From JBBQFI01 sp038237805 (lineage in GTDB: Bacteria; Verrucomicrobiota; Verrucomicrobiia; Chthoniobacterales; UBA10450): a DNA stretch of 64,000 bases. How positions within the stretch are numbered: position 1 is the stretch's first letter; the number at the start of each line of letters is the position of its first letter. Position numbers and translations under genes: made by a program. Below the pieces are notes generated by a model, which was given only the letters and a program-made list of their open reading frames with translations, did not search any database and had not been told where the DNA came from. Positions 19,710 through 28,903 of this stretch are shown in pieces. The stretch covers positions 1 through 64,000 of the forward strand of contig JBBRYI010000007.1 of NCBI GenBank assembly GCA_038237805.1. The letters run 5' to 3'.

Positions 19710-20578
19710 ACCGGGAGAACACGCCGGTCAGTTTGTTTGTCGTTCACTGGAACCGACCGATGGAATGCATTGCGACCGTGAGTGCGCTTTGCGCGCAGGA
19801 AGTTCCATTGATGGTCACAGTCGTTGATAACGATTCCAAGTCGGAAGCGTTTCAAGTTCTGAAGTCAAAGCTCGATCCGGAAATTGAACTCGTTAGGCTA
19901 GCGCAAAACAAAGGCTGGGGCGGGGCTTTGAACGTTGTCCTGCAGCGCTGGCTTCAAGAAAGTCAAAATCCATATTGTTTGATCAGCGCGCATGATGCGA
20001 TGCCGGAACCAGATTGCTTGCGCTTGTTGCTTGCTGCGGTGGAAACTGATGCACGAATTGGAATCGCGTGCCCGCAATATCACGAACAATTCATCGGACG
20101 CTTTTCCGCGCTGCGGGGAGTGTATCCGGAAAACGCGCCACCGTTGTCAACCGGCATCGCTCAACCAGTCGATGTGCCGCATGGAACGCTCATGCTTTTG
20201 CGCCGCGAATGCCTCGAGCAGGCAGGTCTTTTTGACGAACGCTATTTTGCTTACGGCGATGAACATGAGCTGGGTGCGCGCGCAGTTCGCCGGGGATGGA
20301 AAGTCGTGATGGTCTGGGGCGCCGTAGTGACTAATCCTGGGACTTGGACCGAAAGTCCGCTGCGCAGCTACTTTTTCGCCCGCAACTCGCTCTTAATGGT
20401 TCACGATTATTACGGCAGGCTCAGCGCCTTCCTGCGTGCTCTTTTGATTTTGCTCAACACTTTCCGCCTTATCGTTCAGTCCCCAGGCAAAGCCTTCGCT
20501 TTCTCAGCGCGCGCACGCTTTTTGGCAGTGCGAGATTATTTTCTCGGACGCTGGGGTCGCCCGGATTTTGCGGGATGA
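19706..20578 (+). CDS. Glycosyltransferase family 2
   Basis: 290 residues with a GTG start at 19706 that overlaps the upstream TGA (GTGA), so translation is coupled. GT2 signatures: SLFVVHWNRPMECIATVSAL at the start, TVVDNDSKSEAFQVL for nucleotide binding, and the rhamnosyltransferase-like block LRRECLEQAGLFDERYFAYGDEHELGARA, including the acidic catalytic region. No membrane helices except a weak hydrophobic stretch near residue 245. Likely adds a sugar to the lipid-linked repeat unit. Confidence 0.88.
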   Translation: MNRENTPVSLFVVHWNRPMECIATVSALCAQEVPLMVTVVDNDSKSEAFQVLKSKLDPEIELVRLAQNKGWGGALNVVLQRWLQESQNPYCLISAHDAMPEPDCLRLLLAAVETDARIGIACPQYHEQFIGRFSALRGVYPENAPPLSTGIAQPVDVPHGTLMLLRRECLEQAGLFDERYFAYGDEHELGARAVRRGWKVVMVWGAVVTNPGTWTESPLRSYFFARNSLLMVHDYYGRLSAFLRALLILLNTFRLIVQSPGKAFAFSARARFLAVRDYFLGRWGRPDFAG

Positions 20579-21585
20579 GAATTCTTTTTTCTTCTTATGC
20601 TTTTCGACCAGGCGTCGGCGGAATCGAAACAGTCTCGGAAATTCTGGCCGAGCAATTTGCCGCTCGCGGACATGAGATCGAATTAATCACTGAGACGCGT
20701 GGCGCTGAGCAAGACGGCAAAGGTTATCGCGTCGTTCGATCCCCTGGCGTAATAAAGTTGCTGGCGCTCCTTCGATCGTCCGATTTATTTTTTCAAAACA
20801 ACATCAGTCTACGCAGTCTGTTGCTGGCGCTGCTTTTACGAAAGCCCGCGATCGTCGTTCACCAAACCTGGATTCGAAATACGCGCGGCCAAATCAATTG
20901 GATTAGTCTCTTCAAACGAATGCTGCTCGCGCGTGTGACCAATGTTTCCATCAGTCGGGCGATCGCGAACGACACTACTTGCAATTGCATCATCATCCCT
21001 AACCCATATCGCGACGATTTGTTTCGGATCTTGCCGGAAAATGAGCGGAGCAAAACACTGGTTTTCGTCGGCCGGCTTGTTTCCGACAAAGGCGCCGACT
21101 TGCTTTTGCGCGCATTGAGCCAGCTGCGCCGCGAGGGTCTGCAACCTGATCTCACCATTGTAGGCAGCGGCCCTGACTCAGAGAATCTCTCCGCGGTGAG
21201 TAGCGAACTGGGTTTGGAAAATCAAGTTTCGTTCGCCGGGCAAAAGACTGGCGAAGAATTGGTTCGTTTGCTTAATCGGCATCGCATTATGGTAATCCCA
21301 TCGCGTTGGGCGGAGCCGTTTGGCGTCGTCGCGCTTGAAGGAATCGCATGCGGTTGCGCGGTTATCGGCTCGGAGGCTGGGGGATTGAAGGAAGCTATCG
21401 GACCCTGCGGGATTACCTTTGAAAATGGAAGCGAGCGATCGTTGACCGACGCCTTGAAGCGCGTTCTGCAAGATCGCGTATTCGAAGATTCTCTGCGCCG
21501 TGCTGCTCCGGAACATCTCGCAAGATTTAAAGCGCGAGAAGTTGCGCGTGAGTATCTCCAACTCATCGAAGCCACCGTGCGATGA
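20575..21585 (+). CDS. Glycosyltransferase family 4
   Basis: 336 residues from the ATG at 20575 that overlaps the previous stop (ATGA). The N-terminus RILFSSYAFRPGVGGIETV is classic GT4. The donor half has LVFVGRLVSDKGADLLLRAL, then SRWAEPFGVVALEGIACGCAV with the E-x7-E (Glu-Pro-Phe-Gly...Glu-Gly). It belongs to the coupled row of sugar transferases; donor and acceptor are unknown. Confidence 0.92.
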   Translation: MRILFSSYAFRPGVGGIETVSEILAEQFAARGHEIELITETRGAEQDGKGYRVVRSPGVIKLLALLRSSDLFFQNNISLRSLLLALLLRKPAIVVHQTWIRNTRGQINWISLFKRMLLARVTNVSISRAIANDTTCNCIIIPNPYRDDLFRILPENERSKTLVFVGRLVSDKGADLLLRALSQLRREGLQPDLTIVGSGPDSENLSAVSSELGLENQVSFAGQKTGEELVRLLNRHRIMVIPSRWAEPFGVVALEGIACGCAVIGSEAGGLKEAIGPCGITFENGSERSLTDALKRVLQDRVFEDSLRRAAPEHLARFKAREVAREYLQLIEATVR

Positions 21586-22769
21586 TTCTGTTGTCGCATC
21601 CCACCGGGAACGAGAATGTCCGGCAGGCGGCGCTCGCTCTTCAGGAAACGAATTTGTTAGGCGAATTATGGACCGGTCTCAATTGGAATCCGGACGCTGT
21701 CATCAATCGGTTCCTGCCCCAACGATTGTGCGATCAACTGGCGCGCCGTTCGTTTCCGAAAAGCGTTCGACCATTCGTGCGGACGGCGCCTCTTCGCGAG
21801 ACAGGCCGTCTTCTTTTTGGAATGGTTGGAATCGATGCGGTCTTGCAGGATTTGGATCGCAAGGTTGCAGCTCGTTTAAGTCGCATGAGAAACCTGACTG
21901 GTGTCTATGCCTACGAGGATGGCGCGTTGGAAAGTTTTCGGGTCGCGAAAGATCGCGGCATCCATCGCATTTACGATCTGCCCATCGGTTACTGGCGAGC
22001 GGCGCAGCAGATTTATCGCGAGGAAGCGGAGCGCCAACCGGAATGGGCCGAAACGTTGACGGGGATTCGCGATAGCGATGAAAAACTGGCGCGCAAGGAG
22101 GAAGAATTAAAATTGGCGGAGCGCGTGGTAGTGGCCAGTAGCTTTACCGAGCAAACATTGAAAGGCGGCAACTTTACGACTCCTGTGAGCGTCATCCCGT
22201 ATGGCGCGCCTGCGGTTGCGCAAGATGAAATCGCGCGCCATAACGGCACTCTGCGCGTGTTGTTTGCCGGCTCGTTAGGCCAGCGCAAAGGATTGTCGTA
22301 TCTTTTGCAGGCGGTGGAATCGGTCGGCCGCGATAAAGTGGAACTGACATTGCTCGGGCGCAAAGTAGTCTCGAACTGCGGGCCGCTTGATGCAGCGGTC
22401 CGTCGATATCGCTGGATCCCGACGCTGCCGCACCAGGAAATGCTGGGCGAAATGCGCCGTCACGACATTCTCGTTTTACCTTCGCTTTTCGAAGGATTCG
22501 GCCTCGTCATTCTGGAAGCAATGGCGCAGGGTCTCGTCGTGATCGCCACTCCGCATACGGCGGCGCCAGACTTGATCGAAGACGGGACCGATGGATTTAT
22601 CGTTCCGATTCGGTCGCCGGAAGCGATCGCCGAAAAAATAGAAATGCTTTTGGGAGCGCGGGAGCGGCTTCGGGAAATGAAGCTGGCCGCGCGTCGAAAA
22701 GCGGAAAAGCAACGGTGGGAAGTTTATCGCCGCGCCCTTGCTCAAGTGGCACGGGAAGTGGTTTCTTAG
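21582..22769 (+). CDS. Glycosyltransferase family 4
   Basis: 395 residues, ATG at 21582 overlapping the upstream TGA (ATGA). It begins with a less typical N-terminus (ILLSHPTGNENVRQAALAL). The C-terminal donor domain is clear: LRVLFAGSLGQRKGLSYLLQ, then LPSLFEGFGLVILEAMAQG with E-x7-E, then TPHTAAPDLIEDGTDGFIV. The octamer at 22272 encodes the Ser-Leu-Gly of this GxLxxRKG segment. Role in glycan repeat assembly is inferred from position. Confidence 0.92.
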   Translation: MILLSHPTGNENVRQAALALQETNLLGELWTGLNWNPDAVINRFLPQRLCDQLARRSFPKSVRPFVRTAPLRETGRLLFGMVGIDAVLQDLDRKVAARLSRMRNLTGVYAYEDGALESFRVAKDRGIHRIYDLPIGYWRAAQQIYREEAERQPEWAETLTGIRDSDEKLARKEEELKLAERVVVASSFTEQTLKGGNFTTPVSVIPYGAPAVAQDEIARHNGTLRVLFAGSLGQRKGLSYLLQAVESVGRDKVELTLLGRKVVSNCGPLDAAVRRYRWIPTLPHQEMLGEMRRHDILVLPSLFEGFGLVILEAMAQGLVVIATPHTAAPDLIEDGTDGFIVPIRSPEAIAEKIEMLLGARERLREMKLAARRKAEKQRWEVYRRALAQVAREVVS

Positions 22770-22780
22770 AGAATTCTGCG

Positions 22781-24265
22781 ATGCAAGAAGTGGTTAGGCC
22801 AAGACCGGCGGCACCAGCGCCCCGCATTCCAACCGATACCGGCAAGGAAAAGGCGCTCAAATATGTGCATCGCCTCCTTTGGGTCTATCTTTTTCTCCTT
22901 ATCTTCGAAGGAGCTTTGCGGAAATGGATTGTGCCGCAGCTCTCCAATCCGCTTTTAATCGTGCGCGATCCCGTCGTGATCGCGATTTATCTTTTCGCAT
23001 TCCGCACCGGAGTTTTTCCGCGCAATCTTTTCGTGACTTCGCTCGGCATCATTGCCGCGCTTTCCTGGGTGGTGAGCGTGCTTGTTCTGCTGCCCTATCT
23101 TTCACCCAAAATTGTTCTCTTCGTCACGCTTTACGGCGTGCGCTCCAACTTCCTGCATCTTCCGCTCATTTTCGTCATCGCTAACGTCTTCAACGCCGAC
23201 GACGTCAAGAAAATGGGCTGGTGGATTCTGGTGGGTTTGATTCCGATGACGCTCTTGATGGCGTTGCAATTTCGTGCGTCGCCTGAATCGTTCATCAATC
23301 GCACGGTTGGTTTGGGCGAAGGTGAACAGATCACTGCGGGCGGAGGAAAGATTCGGCCGCCGGGAACATTTTCGTTTGTATCCGGGGCGATCTGTTATTT
23401 GAGCACGGCGGCGGCATTTCTGATTTACGGAATTATTTCGCGACAAACCTATCGCAACTGGCTGCTCGTAACTTCAGGCTTCGCTTTGATTGTGGCCGTG
23501 GCCGTTTCAGGAAGTAGATCGACCGTGGCATCGGTTGGTTTGGTCGTATTATCCCTGGTCTTTATTTTGGTCCTTCGACCCGAAGCAGTGAATCAATTCG
23601 GTCGCAGCTTGCTTCTTGCCGTGGTCGTGGCGTGGGGCATTAGCCATCTGCCGATCTTTAAGGAAGGAATCGGTATTCTTTCAAATCGTTTCACGGAAGC
23701 AGCGGAGGCCTCTGAGAGTACGATCGCGAGTGGTATCATTTCGCGGACTTATGCTGGATTCATAGAAGGATTCCGTGTTTTTGATCGGCTGCCCATTTTT
23801 GGTTTCGGTCTCGGCATCGGCACTAATGCGGGTGCGAAATTTGTCACCGGCAGCGCTGGATTTCTTCTCGCGGAAGGCGAGTGGGCGCGCGTGCTTTTGG
23901 AAAGTGGCCCGATTCTGGGCCTGGCTTTTCTCTGTTGGCGCACAGCGCTGACGCTTCGCCTCCTCTGGCTCAGCTTGCGCGCGCTTGCTTATGCCGAAAC
24001 GCTCCCCATCATTTTGTTCAGCTCGAGTTTCATCGCGCTCCTCAACGGCCAGTTTGGCCAACCCACCATTCTCGGCTTTGCCGTTTTCTTCAGCGGATTA
24101 TGTCTGGCCTCCACCAAGATGGGAAGCGAAGCGCCCCTTCTCGCTTCGGCGAAGCTTATTGCGGCGCCGCCGGGACCGAAAATTCGCGGCCGGTCGGCTT
24201 ATGCCGCGCGCCTGCATGGAACCGATGGCGGGCGAGCGAAGACCAATGGTTCTACTGATCGGTAA
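22781..24265 (+). CDS. Polytopic membrane protein, O-antigen polymerase/ligase (Wzy-like) candidate
   Basis: 494 residues from the ATG at 22781, 11 bases after the previous stop. About 11-12 predicted helices, beginning LLWVYLFLLIFEGALRKWIV. A large extracytoplasmic loop (around residues 330-390) sits before the final helices, as in Wzy/WaaL-type proteins, and SGSRSTVASVGLVVLSLVF resembles the conserved region before that loop. The family tolerates very low identity, so the call rests on topology and context. The last 20 bases overlap the start of the next glycosyltransferase gene. A second Wzy-type gene lies at 32791. Confidence 0.72.
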   Translation: MQEVVRPRPAAPAPRIPTDTGKEKALKYVHRLLWVYLFLLIFEGALRKWIVPQLSNPLLIVRDPVVIAIYLFAFRTGVFPRNLFVTSLGIIAALSWVVSVLVLLPYLSPKIVLFVTLYGVRSNFLHLPLIFVIANVFNADDVKKMGWWILVGLIPMTLLMALQFRASPESFINRTVGLGEGEQITAGGGKIRPPGTFSFVSGAICYLSTAAAFLIYGIISRQTYRNWLLVTSGFALIVAVAVSGSRSTVASVGLVVLSLVFILVLRPEAVNQFGRSLLLAVVVAWGISHLPIFKEGIGILSNRFTEAAEASESTIASGIISRTYAGFIEGFRVFDRLPIFGFGLGIGTNAGAKFVTGSAGFLLAEGEWARVLLESGPILGLAFLCWRTALTLRLLWLSLRALAYAETLPIILFSSSFIALLNGQFGQPTILGFAVFFSGLCLASTKMGSEAPLLASAKLIAAPPGPKIRGRSAYAARLHGTDGGRAKTNGSTDR

Positions 24266-25355
24266 TTATCCGGCCGATCAGCAGCAGAGTATGCAGCGAT
24301 TCGGAAAAATGATGCTGCAAGGTTTGACTGCGGCAGGTGTCGAAGCGGAGTTGATTCAGCCGGAACCTTTTTTCGGCAGGATCAAACTCGGTGGAAATTT
24401 CGTTTCCAAATGGCTCGCTTACATCGACAAATTTTTGCTCTTTCCACGAAAGCTTCGCCGTAAACTATCAACGCGGATTGAGATCGTTCACATATGCGAT
24501 CATTCGAACGCTGTTTATACGAAGCATCTTGGGAAAACGCCTGTGCTTGTGACGTGTCATGATCTGCTCGCGGTCCGCGGCGCGCTCGGCGAAGACACCG
24601 ATTGTCCGGCAACATTCACCGGGAAATTTCTTCAGCGCTGGATTCTGGTCGGTTTGAAGCGGGCGACCGCGATCGCTTGCGTGTCGCGCGCCACCCTGCG
24701 TGACGCCGAACGATTGGTGGGCGATCCCCAGCTGCATTTCGTTCCAAATGGTCTCAACTACCCGTATCGGAAGCAACCGCCGGAAATCGTTCGCGAGCGT
24801 CTTTCCGGTATTCCCAATCTCAAGGAGCCGTTTGTTCTTCATGTCGGCTCGAATTTACGGAGGAAAAATCGCGAAGGTCTCTTACGCGTGTTTAGCCGAA
24901 CGAAGAACGATTGGAACGGCCAATTAGTTCTAGCTGGCGATCCATTAAACGATGAATTGCGCTCATTAGGCAAAAGTCTCGGGATCATGGATCGAATCGT
25001 CGAAGTCCCGAATCCTGACAGCATATTGCTGGAAGCGCTTTACAGCTCGGCAGTCGCATTAGTTTATCCGTCGAGATTTGAGGGTTTCGGTTGGCCAATC
25101 ATTGAAGCGCAGGCCTGCGGTTGTCCCGTTATTTGCAGCAGTCGCGAGCCACTGCGGGAAATCGCAGGTGACGCTGCGCTCTTCCGGCAAGTTGATGATG
25201 AAGCAGGATTCGCGGGCGATATTTTGCGCCTCCTGGATCCGGCTGAACGCGAACGCTGGAGCGAAAAAGGTCTGCGCAATGCCGAAAATTTTAACGTGGA
25301 AAAAATGATTGCGCGTTACACCGAATTGTATCGCGAACTTGGCGCCCGGGTATGA
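24246..25355 (+). CDS. Glycosyltransferase family 4
   Basis: 369 residues from the ATG at 24246 (VLLIGNYPADQQQSMQRFG); in-frame ATGs at 24216 and 24225 are possible alternatives. Donor half: FVLHVGSNLRRKNREGLLRV, then ALVYPSRFEGFGWPIIEAQACGCPV with E-x7-E, then SREPLREIAGDAAL, the group typical of mannosyltransferase-like GT4 enzymes. It overlaps the upstream membrane protein by 20 bases and the downstream acyltransferase by 4. Confidence 0.92.
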   Translation: MVLLIGNYPADQQQSMQRFGKMMLQGLTAAGVEAELIQPEPFFGRIKLGGNFVSKWLAYIDKFLLFPRKLRRKLSTRIEIVHICDHSNAVYTKHLGKTPVLVTCHDLLAVRGALGEDTDCPATFTGKFLQRWILVGLKRATAIACVSRATLRDAERLVGDPQLHFVPNGLNYPYRKQPPEIVRERLSGIPNLKEPFVLHVGSNLRRKNREGLLRVFSRTKNDWNGQLVLAGDPLNDELRSLGKSLGIMDRIVEVPNPDSILLEALYSSAVALVYPSRFEGFGWPIIEAQACGCPVICSSREPLREIAGDAALFRQVDDEAGFAGDILRLLDPAERERWSEKGLRNAENFNVEKMIARYTELYRELGARV

Positions 25356-26017
25356 AGACGCTTCTCATGTTTATTGGCATTTTCCTTCCGTGGGAAATGC
25401 GGCGCCGCTTTCTCGAAAAGCAATTCGGTTATTCCATCGATCCTACAAGTCGGATTGGGTTCGCCTGGATTTTTCCACAACGATTGATCATGGAAGAAGG
25501 CGCGACCATTGGCCATTTGACACTCTGCAAGAACATCGCGCTTCTTCATCTCAAGGCGCACACTTCGATCGGAAATGGCAATTGGATCACCGGATTTCCT
25601 CTCGGTCCATCCCGTCATTTCGCGGAGGAAACCGATCGTCAACCGGAGCTCATCGTTGGCGAACACTCAGCCATCACGCACCGTCATCTAATCGATTGCA
25701 CGAGCTCCGTCACCATTGGGAAGTTTACGACCTTCGCCGGGTTTCAGTCGCAGATTCTCACGCACAGCATCGACCTTGAACAAAACCGGCAGACATCGGC
25801 TCCCGTGCAGATCGGCGATTATTGTTTTGTCGGAACGAATTGCGTTTTACTCGGCGGAAGTACGCTGCCCGATTATTGCGTGCTTGGTGCAAAATCGCTT
25901 CTCAACAAGAACTTCAGCGAGACCCACCAGCTTTACGGCGGTGTCCCGGCAAAGCCTTTGCAGCAACTCTCGCCCGAGCTTTCTTACTTCCGACGCACGG
26001 AAGGATTCGTGTTTTGA
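25352..26017 (+). CDS. Left-handed beta-helix acyltransferase (sugar O-acetyltransferase type)
   Basis: 221 residues, ATGA overlap with the preceding gene. Hexapeptide-type repeats run through the chain: IMEEGATIGHLTLCKNIA, SVTIGKFTTFAGFQSQI, VQIGDYCFVGTNCVLLGG, YCVLGAKSLLNKNF. The chain ends with the acetyltransferase tail motif LYGGVPAKPLQQLS. Probable role is acetylating a sugar of the exopolysaccharide, using acetyl-CoA; inferred from family and location. The next gene starts at a TTG overlapping its stop. Confidence 0.85.
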   Translation: MKTLLMFIGIFLPWEMRRRFLEKQFGYSIDPTSRIGFAWIFPQRLIMEEGATIGHLTLCKNIALLHLKAHTSIGNGNWITGFPLGPSRHFAEETDRQPELIVGEHSAITHRHLIDCTSSVTIGKFTTFAGFQSQILTHSIDLEQNRQTSAPVQIGDYCFVGTNCVLLGGSTLPDYCVLGAKSLLNKNFSETHQLYGGVPAKPLQQLSPELSYFRRTEGFVF

Positions 26018-27156
26018 AAATTCTGCAGTTGGTGCAGACGCTCGATCCGGGCACAGGGGGCGTTGCACGCGCTGTTGTCACGCTAAGTCAGGCGCTCATT
26101 GCAATGGGACACCAGGTGGAAATTGTCGCGCTCGATGAACCCGGCGCGCCATGGCTGGAGAAGATCCAAGCGCCGATTTATCCGCTCGGCGGCGGCCTAA
26201 CGAGTTATCGTTATTCGAAAAACCTTTTGCCCTGGTTGCGGAAACACGGCGGAAATTACGATCGCGTTATCGTGCATGGGATCTGGCAATATTTGAGTTT
26301 CGCCGCGCGGCGTCGCTATGCCGGAACTGAGATTCCATACTACGTTTTTCCTCACGGCATGCTCGATCCGTGGTTCAAGCGCACGTTCCCGCTCAAACAT
26401 CTTAAGAAATGGTTCTACTGGCCGTGGGCCGATTATCGTGTTTTGCGTGACGCGCGCGCGGTAATTTTTACGTCTGAAGAAGAACGGCTTGGGGCTCGCA
26501 AATCTTTCTGGCTTTATCGGGCTCGCGAAACAGTTTCGCCGCTTGGCGTTGAGACACCGGATTTCACACCGGGTGGTCGAAATATTTTCCTCGGAAAATA
26601 TCCATCGTTGCGCAATATGCGCATTTTGCTTTTTCTCGGCCGGCTCCATCCGAAGAAAGGATGCGATTTGTTGATTGACGCTTTTTCGCGCGTCGCTAAT
26701 CCGGAGTTGTCGCTCATCCTTGCTGGGCCCGATCAGGTCGGTTGGGAAAAAGAATTGCGCGCGCGGGCTGCGCATTGCGAACGACAAATTATTTTTCCCG
26801 GCATGTTGGAAGGCGAAATGAAACGCGGCGCGTTCGCTGTTGCCGATGCCTTCATCCTTCCGTCGCATCAGGAAAATTTCGGGATGTCCGTCGCAGAAGC
26901 GCTTTCCTTTGGCCTGCCTGTGCTTATCTCGAATCGCGTGAACGTCTGGCGAGAGATTGAGAACGACGGAGCTGGATATGTTGAGAACGACGATCCGGCT
27001 GGAACGACCCGCCTGATCGAACGCTGGCTAAACAGCACCAATGAAGAGCGAGTTGAGATGAGAGAGAATGCGCGCCGTTGTTTCCGATCGCATTTTGAGA
27101 TTAATCGCGCCGCCGCATCACTCGTTAGGGTCCTGCAGGAGTCTGCGGAACAATGA
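26014..27156 (+). CDS. Glycosyltransferase family 4
   Basis: 380 residues starting at a TTG codon (26014) that overlaps the upstream TGA (TTGA). It was chosen because the next residues KILQLVQTLDPGTGGVARAV form the canonical GT4 N-terminus and no in-frame ATG is nearby. Donor half: ILLFLGRLHPKKGCDLLIDA, then ILPSHQENFGMSVAEALSFG with the E-x7-E. The annotated start would be missed if only ATG were allowed. Confidence 0.9.
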   Translation: MKILQLVQTLDPGTGGVARAVVTLSQALIAMGHQVEIVALDEPGAPWLEKIQAPIYPLGGGLTSYRYSKNLLPWLRKHGGNYDRVIVHGIWQYLSFAARRRYAGTEIPYYVFPHGMLDPWFKRTFPLKHLKKWFYWPWADYRVLRDARAVIFTSEEERLGARKSFWLYRARETVSPLGVETPDFTPGGRNIFLGKYPSLRNMRILLFLGRLHPKKGCDLLIDAFSRVANPELSLILAGPDQVGWEKELRARAAHCERQIIFPGMLEGEMKRGAFAVADAFILPSHQENFGMSVAEALSFGLPVLISNRVNVWREIENDGAGYVENDDPAGTTRLIERWLNSTNEERVEMRENARRCFRSHFEINRAAASLVRVLQESAEQ

Positions 27157-27181
27157 GACATCTCTTCTTCTTCTTTGTGAC

Positions 27182-28312
27182 ATGAAGATCACGATCGTGC
27201 TGGGCGCGTTTTTTCCGGTCCCGCCAATCATGGGAGGTGCGGTTGAAAAAGTCTGGTTTGCGCTCGGTCAGGAATTTGCACGGCGCGGCCACGAGGTCGT
27301 GCAGATTTCGCGAACCCATCCATCGCTCCCGGGAACAGAGAAGATCGAAGGCGTAAATCATCTTCGCGTTCCCGGCTTTGCGCAGCCGCGATCGATGCCT
27401 TGGTTGAAGATGCTGGACCTAATTTACTCCTGGCGTGTGCGGCGCGTATTGCCCAAAGCAGATATTCTCGTGACAAACACCTTTTGGTTGCCGCTTCTCC
27501 TTCGCCGTTCTCATCGCGGATTACTTTATGTGCATGTCGCGCGCGGGCCGAAGGGTCAGATGCGCTGGTATTCCCACGCAGCGAGGCTGCAAGCAGTCTC
27601 AGCTGCGATTGCCGACGCCATCGTCGCGCAAGTGCCCGAGTTGCGAGAAAAAGTTCGCACACTTCCCAATGCGCTACCCCTTCGCACTAAAGAGATGAGC
27701 GAGACCGTCCGCAGTAAGACCATTCTATATGTCGGTCGCATTCATCCCGAGAAAGGCTTGGAGTTGTTTCTGCGCGCCCTATCCCATCTGCCTAACGAGT
27801 TGGCCACGGAATGGACGATCAAGATCGTTGGACCGCACGAAGCAAAACACGGCGGTGGAGGAGAAGGTTTTCTGCGAGAGCTGCAGGCGATCGCGCAGCA
27901 AAGCAGGGCGAAGATCGAATGGATGGGTCCGATTTTTAACGAAACGGAATTATCGGCGCAGTATCGCTCGGCCATGTTTTTCACTTATCCTTCCATCGCC
28001 GAGGCCGGAGAAGCTTTACCCCTCGCACCGCTCGAAGCGATGTCCCTTGGGTGCGTTCCATTCGTGTCCAACCTGACGTGCTTTCGCGATTACATTGAGG
28101 ACGGCGTGACTGGTTTCGTCTTTGACCATCGCGGCAAGAATGCGGAGCAAGACCTCGCCAATCGCCTCACGAATGCGCTGCAGCTCGACTCCAGTCGATT
28201 GGCGAAGATGAGCGACGCCGCGCGCGCGAAAGCTGCTGAATTTGCACTCGAGCCAGTCGCGCAACGTTATCTGGACGACTTTGCGAGTTTGCTGGCAGAC
28301 AATGTTAACTGA
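27182..28312 (+). CDS. Glycosyltransferase family 4
   Basis: 376 residues from the ATG at 27182. N-terminus ITIVLGAFFPVPPIMGGAVE (glycine-rich acceptor loop). Donor half: KTILYVGRIHPEKGLELFLR, then AMFFTYPSIAEAGEALPLAPLEAMSLGCV, where the Glu-Ala-Gly-Glu ... Glu-Ala arrangement replaces the more usual E-G-F-G-x3-E. A 25-base gap separates it from the previous gene, one of the few breaks in the coupled row. Confidence 0.9.
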   Translation: MKITIVLGAFFPVPPIMGGAVEKVWFALGQEFARRGHEVVQISRTHPSLPGTEKIEGVNHLRVPGFAQPRSMPWLKMLDLIYSWRVRRVLPKADILVTNTFWLPLLLRRSHRGLLYVHVARGPKGQMRWYSHAARLQAVSAAIADAIVAQVPELREKVRTLPNALPLRTKEMSETVRSKTILYVGRIHPEKGLELFLRALSHLPNELATEWTIKIVGPHEAKHGGGGEGFLRELQAIAQQSRAKIEWMGPIFNETELSAQYRSAMFFTYPSIAEAGEALPLAPLEAMSLGCVPFVSNLTCFRDYIEDGVTGFVFDHRGKNAEQDLANRLTNALQLDSSRLAKMSDAARAKAAEFALEPVAQRYLDDFASLLADNVN

Positions 28313-28903
28313 GTGCCACAATTTCGCGGTCCCATGCCCGAGCCTTTAAAAACTGTTAATCCCGAGCAGGAATCGCAATTCGCTTCCCCCTGGCCGGCAG
28401 GGGATCGCTTTCTCATGTTGCTTTGGGAATTTTGCTGGATTGCTTTTTGCATTTGGACGCCGAAACCGGCGAATCCGTGGCGGTTATTCTGGCTGCGAAC
28501 TTTCGGCGCAAAAATAAACGGCACGCCATTCGTCCATCAACGCGCTCGCATCGCAATTCCTTCGAATCTGATCCTGCACGATCGGGCCTGCCTCGGCGAT
28601 CGCGCGAACGCTTACAATCTCGCGGAAATCGAAATCGGCGCCCGCGCTACCGTTGCGCAGGAAGTTTATTTGAGCACAGGCAGTCATGATTTTGCCCAAT
28701 CGTCCATGCCACTCGTCACTGCCAGAATTAGAATTGGCGACGACGCATTTGTCGGTGCGCGCGCGTTTGTCTTGCCCGGCATTACGATTGGCGCACGCAG
28801 CGTCATCGGCGCCTGTTCTGTCGTGACAAAAGATGTGCCGGATGACGTGGTCGCCGCCGGAAATCCTTGTCGCGTTATCAAGCCCCGGGTTACGCCGGCA
28901 TGA
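28313..28903 (+). CDS. Left-handed beta-helix acetyltransferase, WcaF-like
   Basis: 196 residues from a GTG at 28313 immediately after the upstream TGA; ATG at 28334 is an alternative. It follows the WcaF pattern: an N-terminal segment with aromatic residues (LWEFCWIAFCIWTPKPANPW), then hexapeptide repeats (RIAIPSNLILHDRACLGDRA, IEIGARATVAQEVYLSTGSHD). The C-terminus has IGARSVIGACSVVTKDVPDD and VAAGNPCRVIKPR. The histidine in TGSHD is the usual catalytic base. Likely acetylates an exopolysaccharide sugar. Confidence 0.88.
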   Translation: MPQFRGPMPEPLKTVNPEQESQFASPWPAGDRFLMLLWEFCWIAFCIWTPKPANPWRLFWLRTFGAKINGTPFVHQRARIAIPSNLILHDRACLGDRANAYNLAEIEIGARATVAQEVYLSTGSHDFAQSSMPLVTARIRIGDDAFVGARAFVLPGITIGARSVIGACSVVTKDVPDDVVAAGNPCRVIKPRVTPA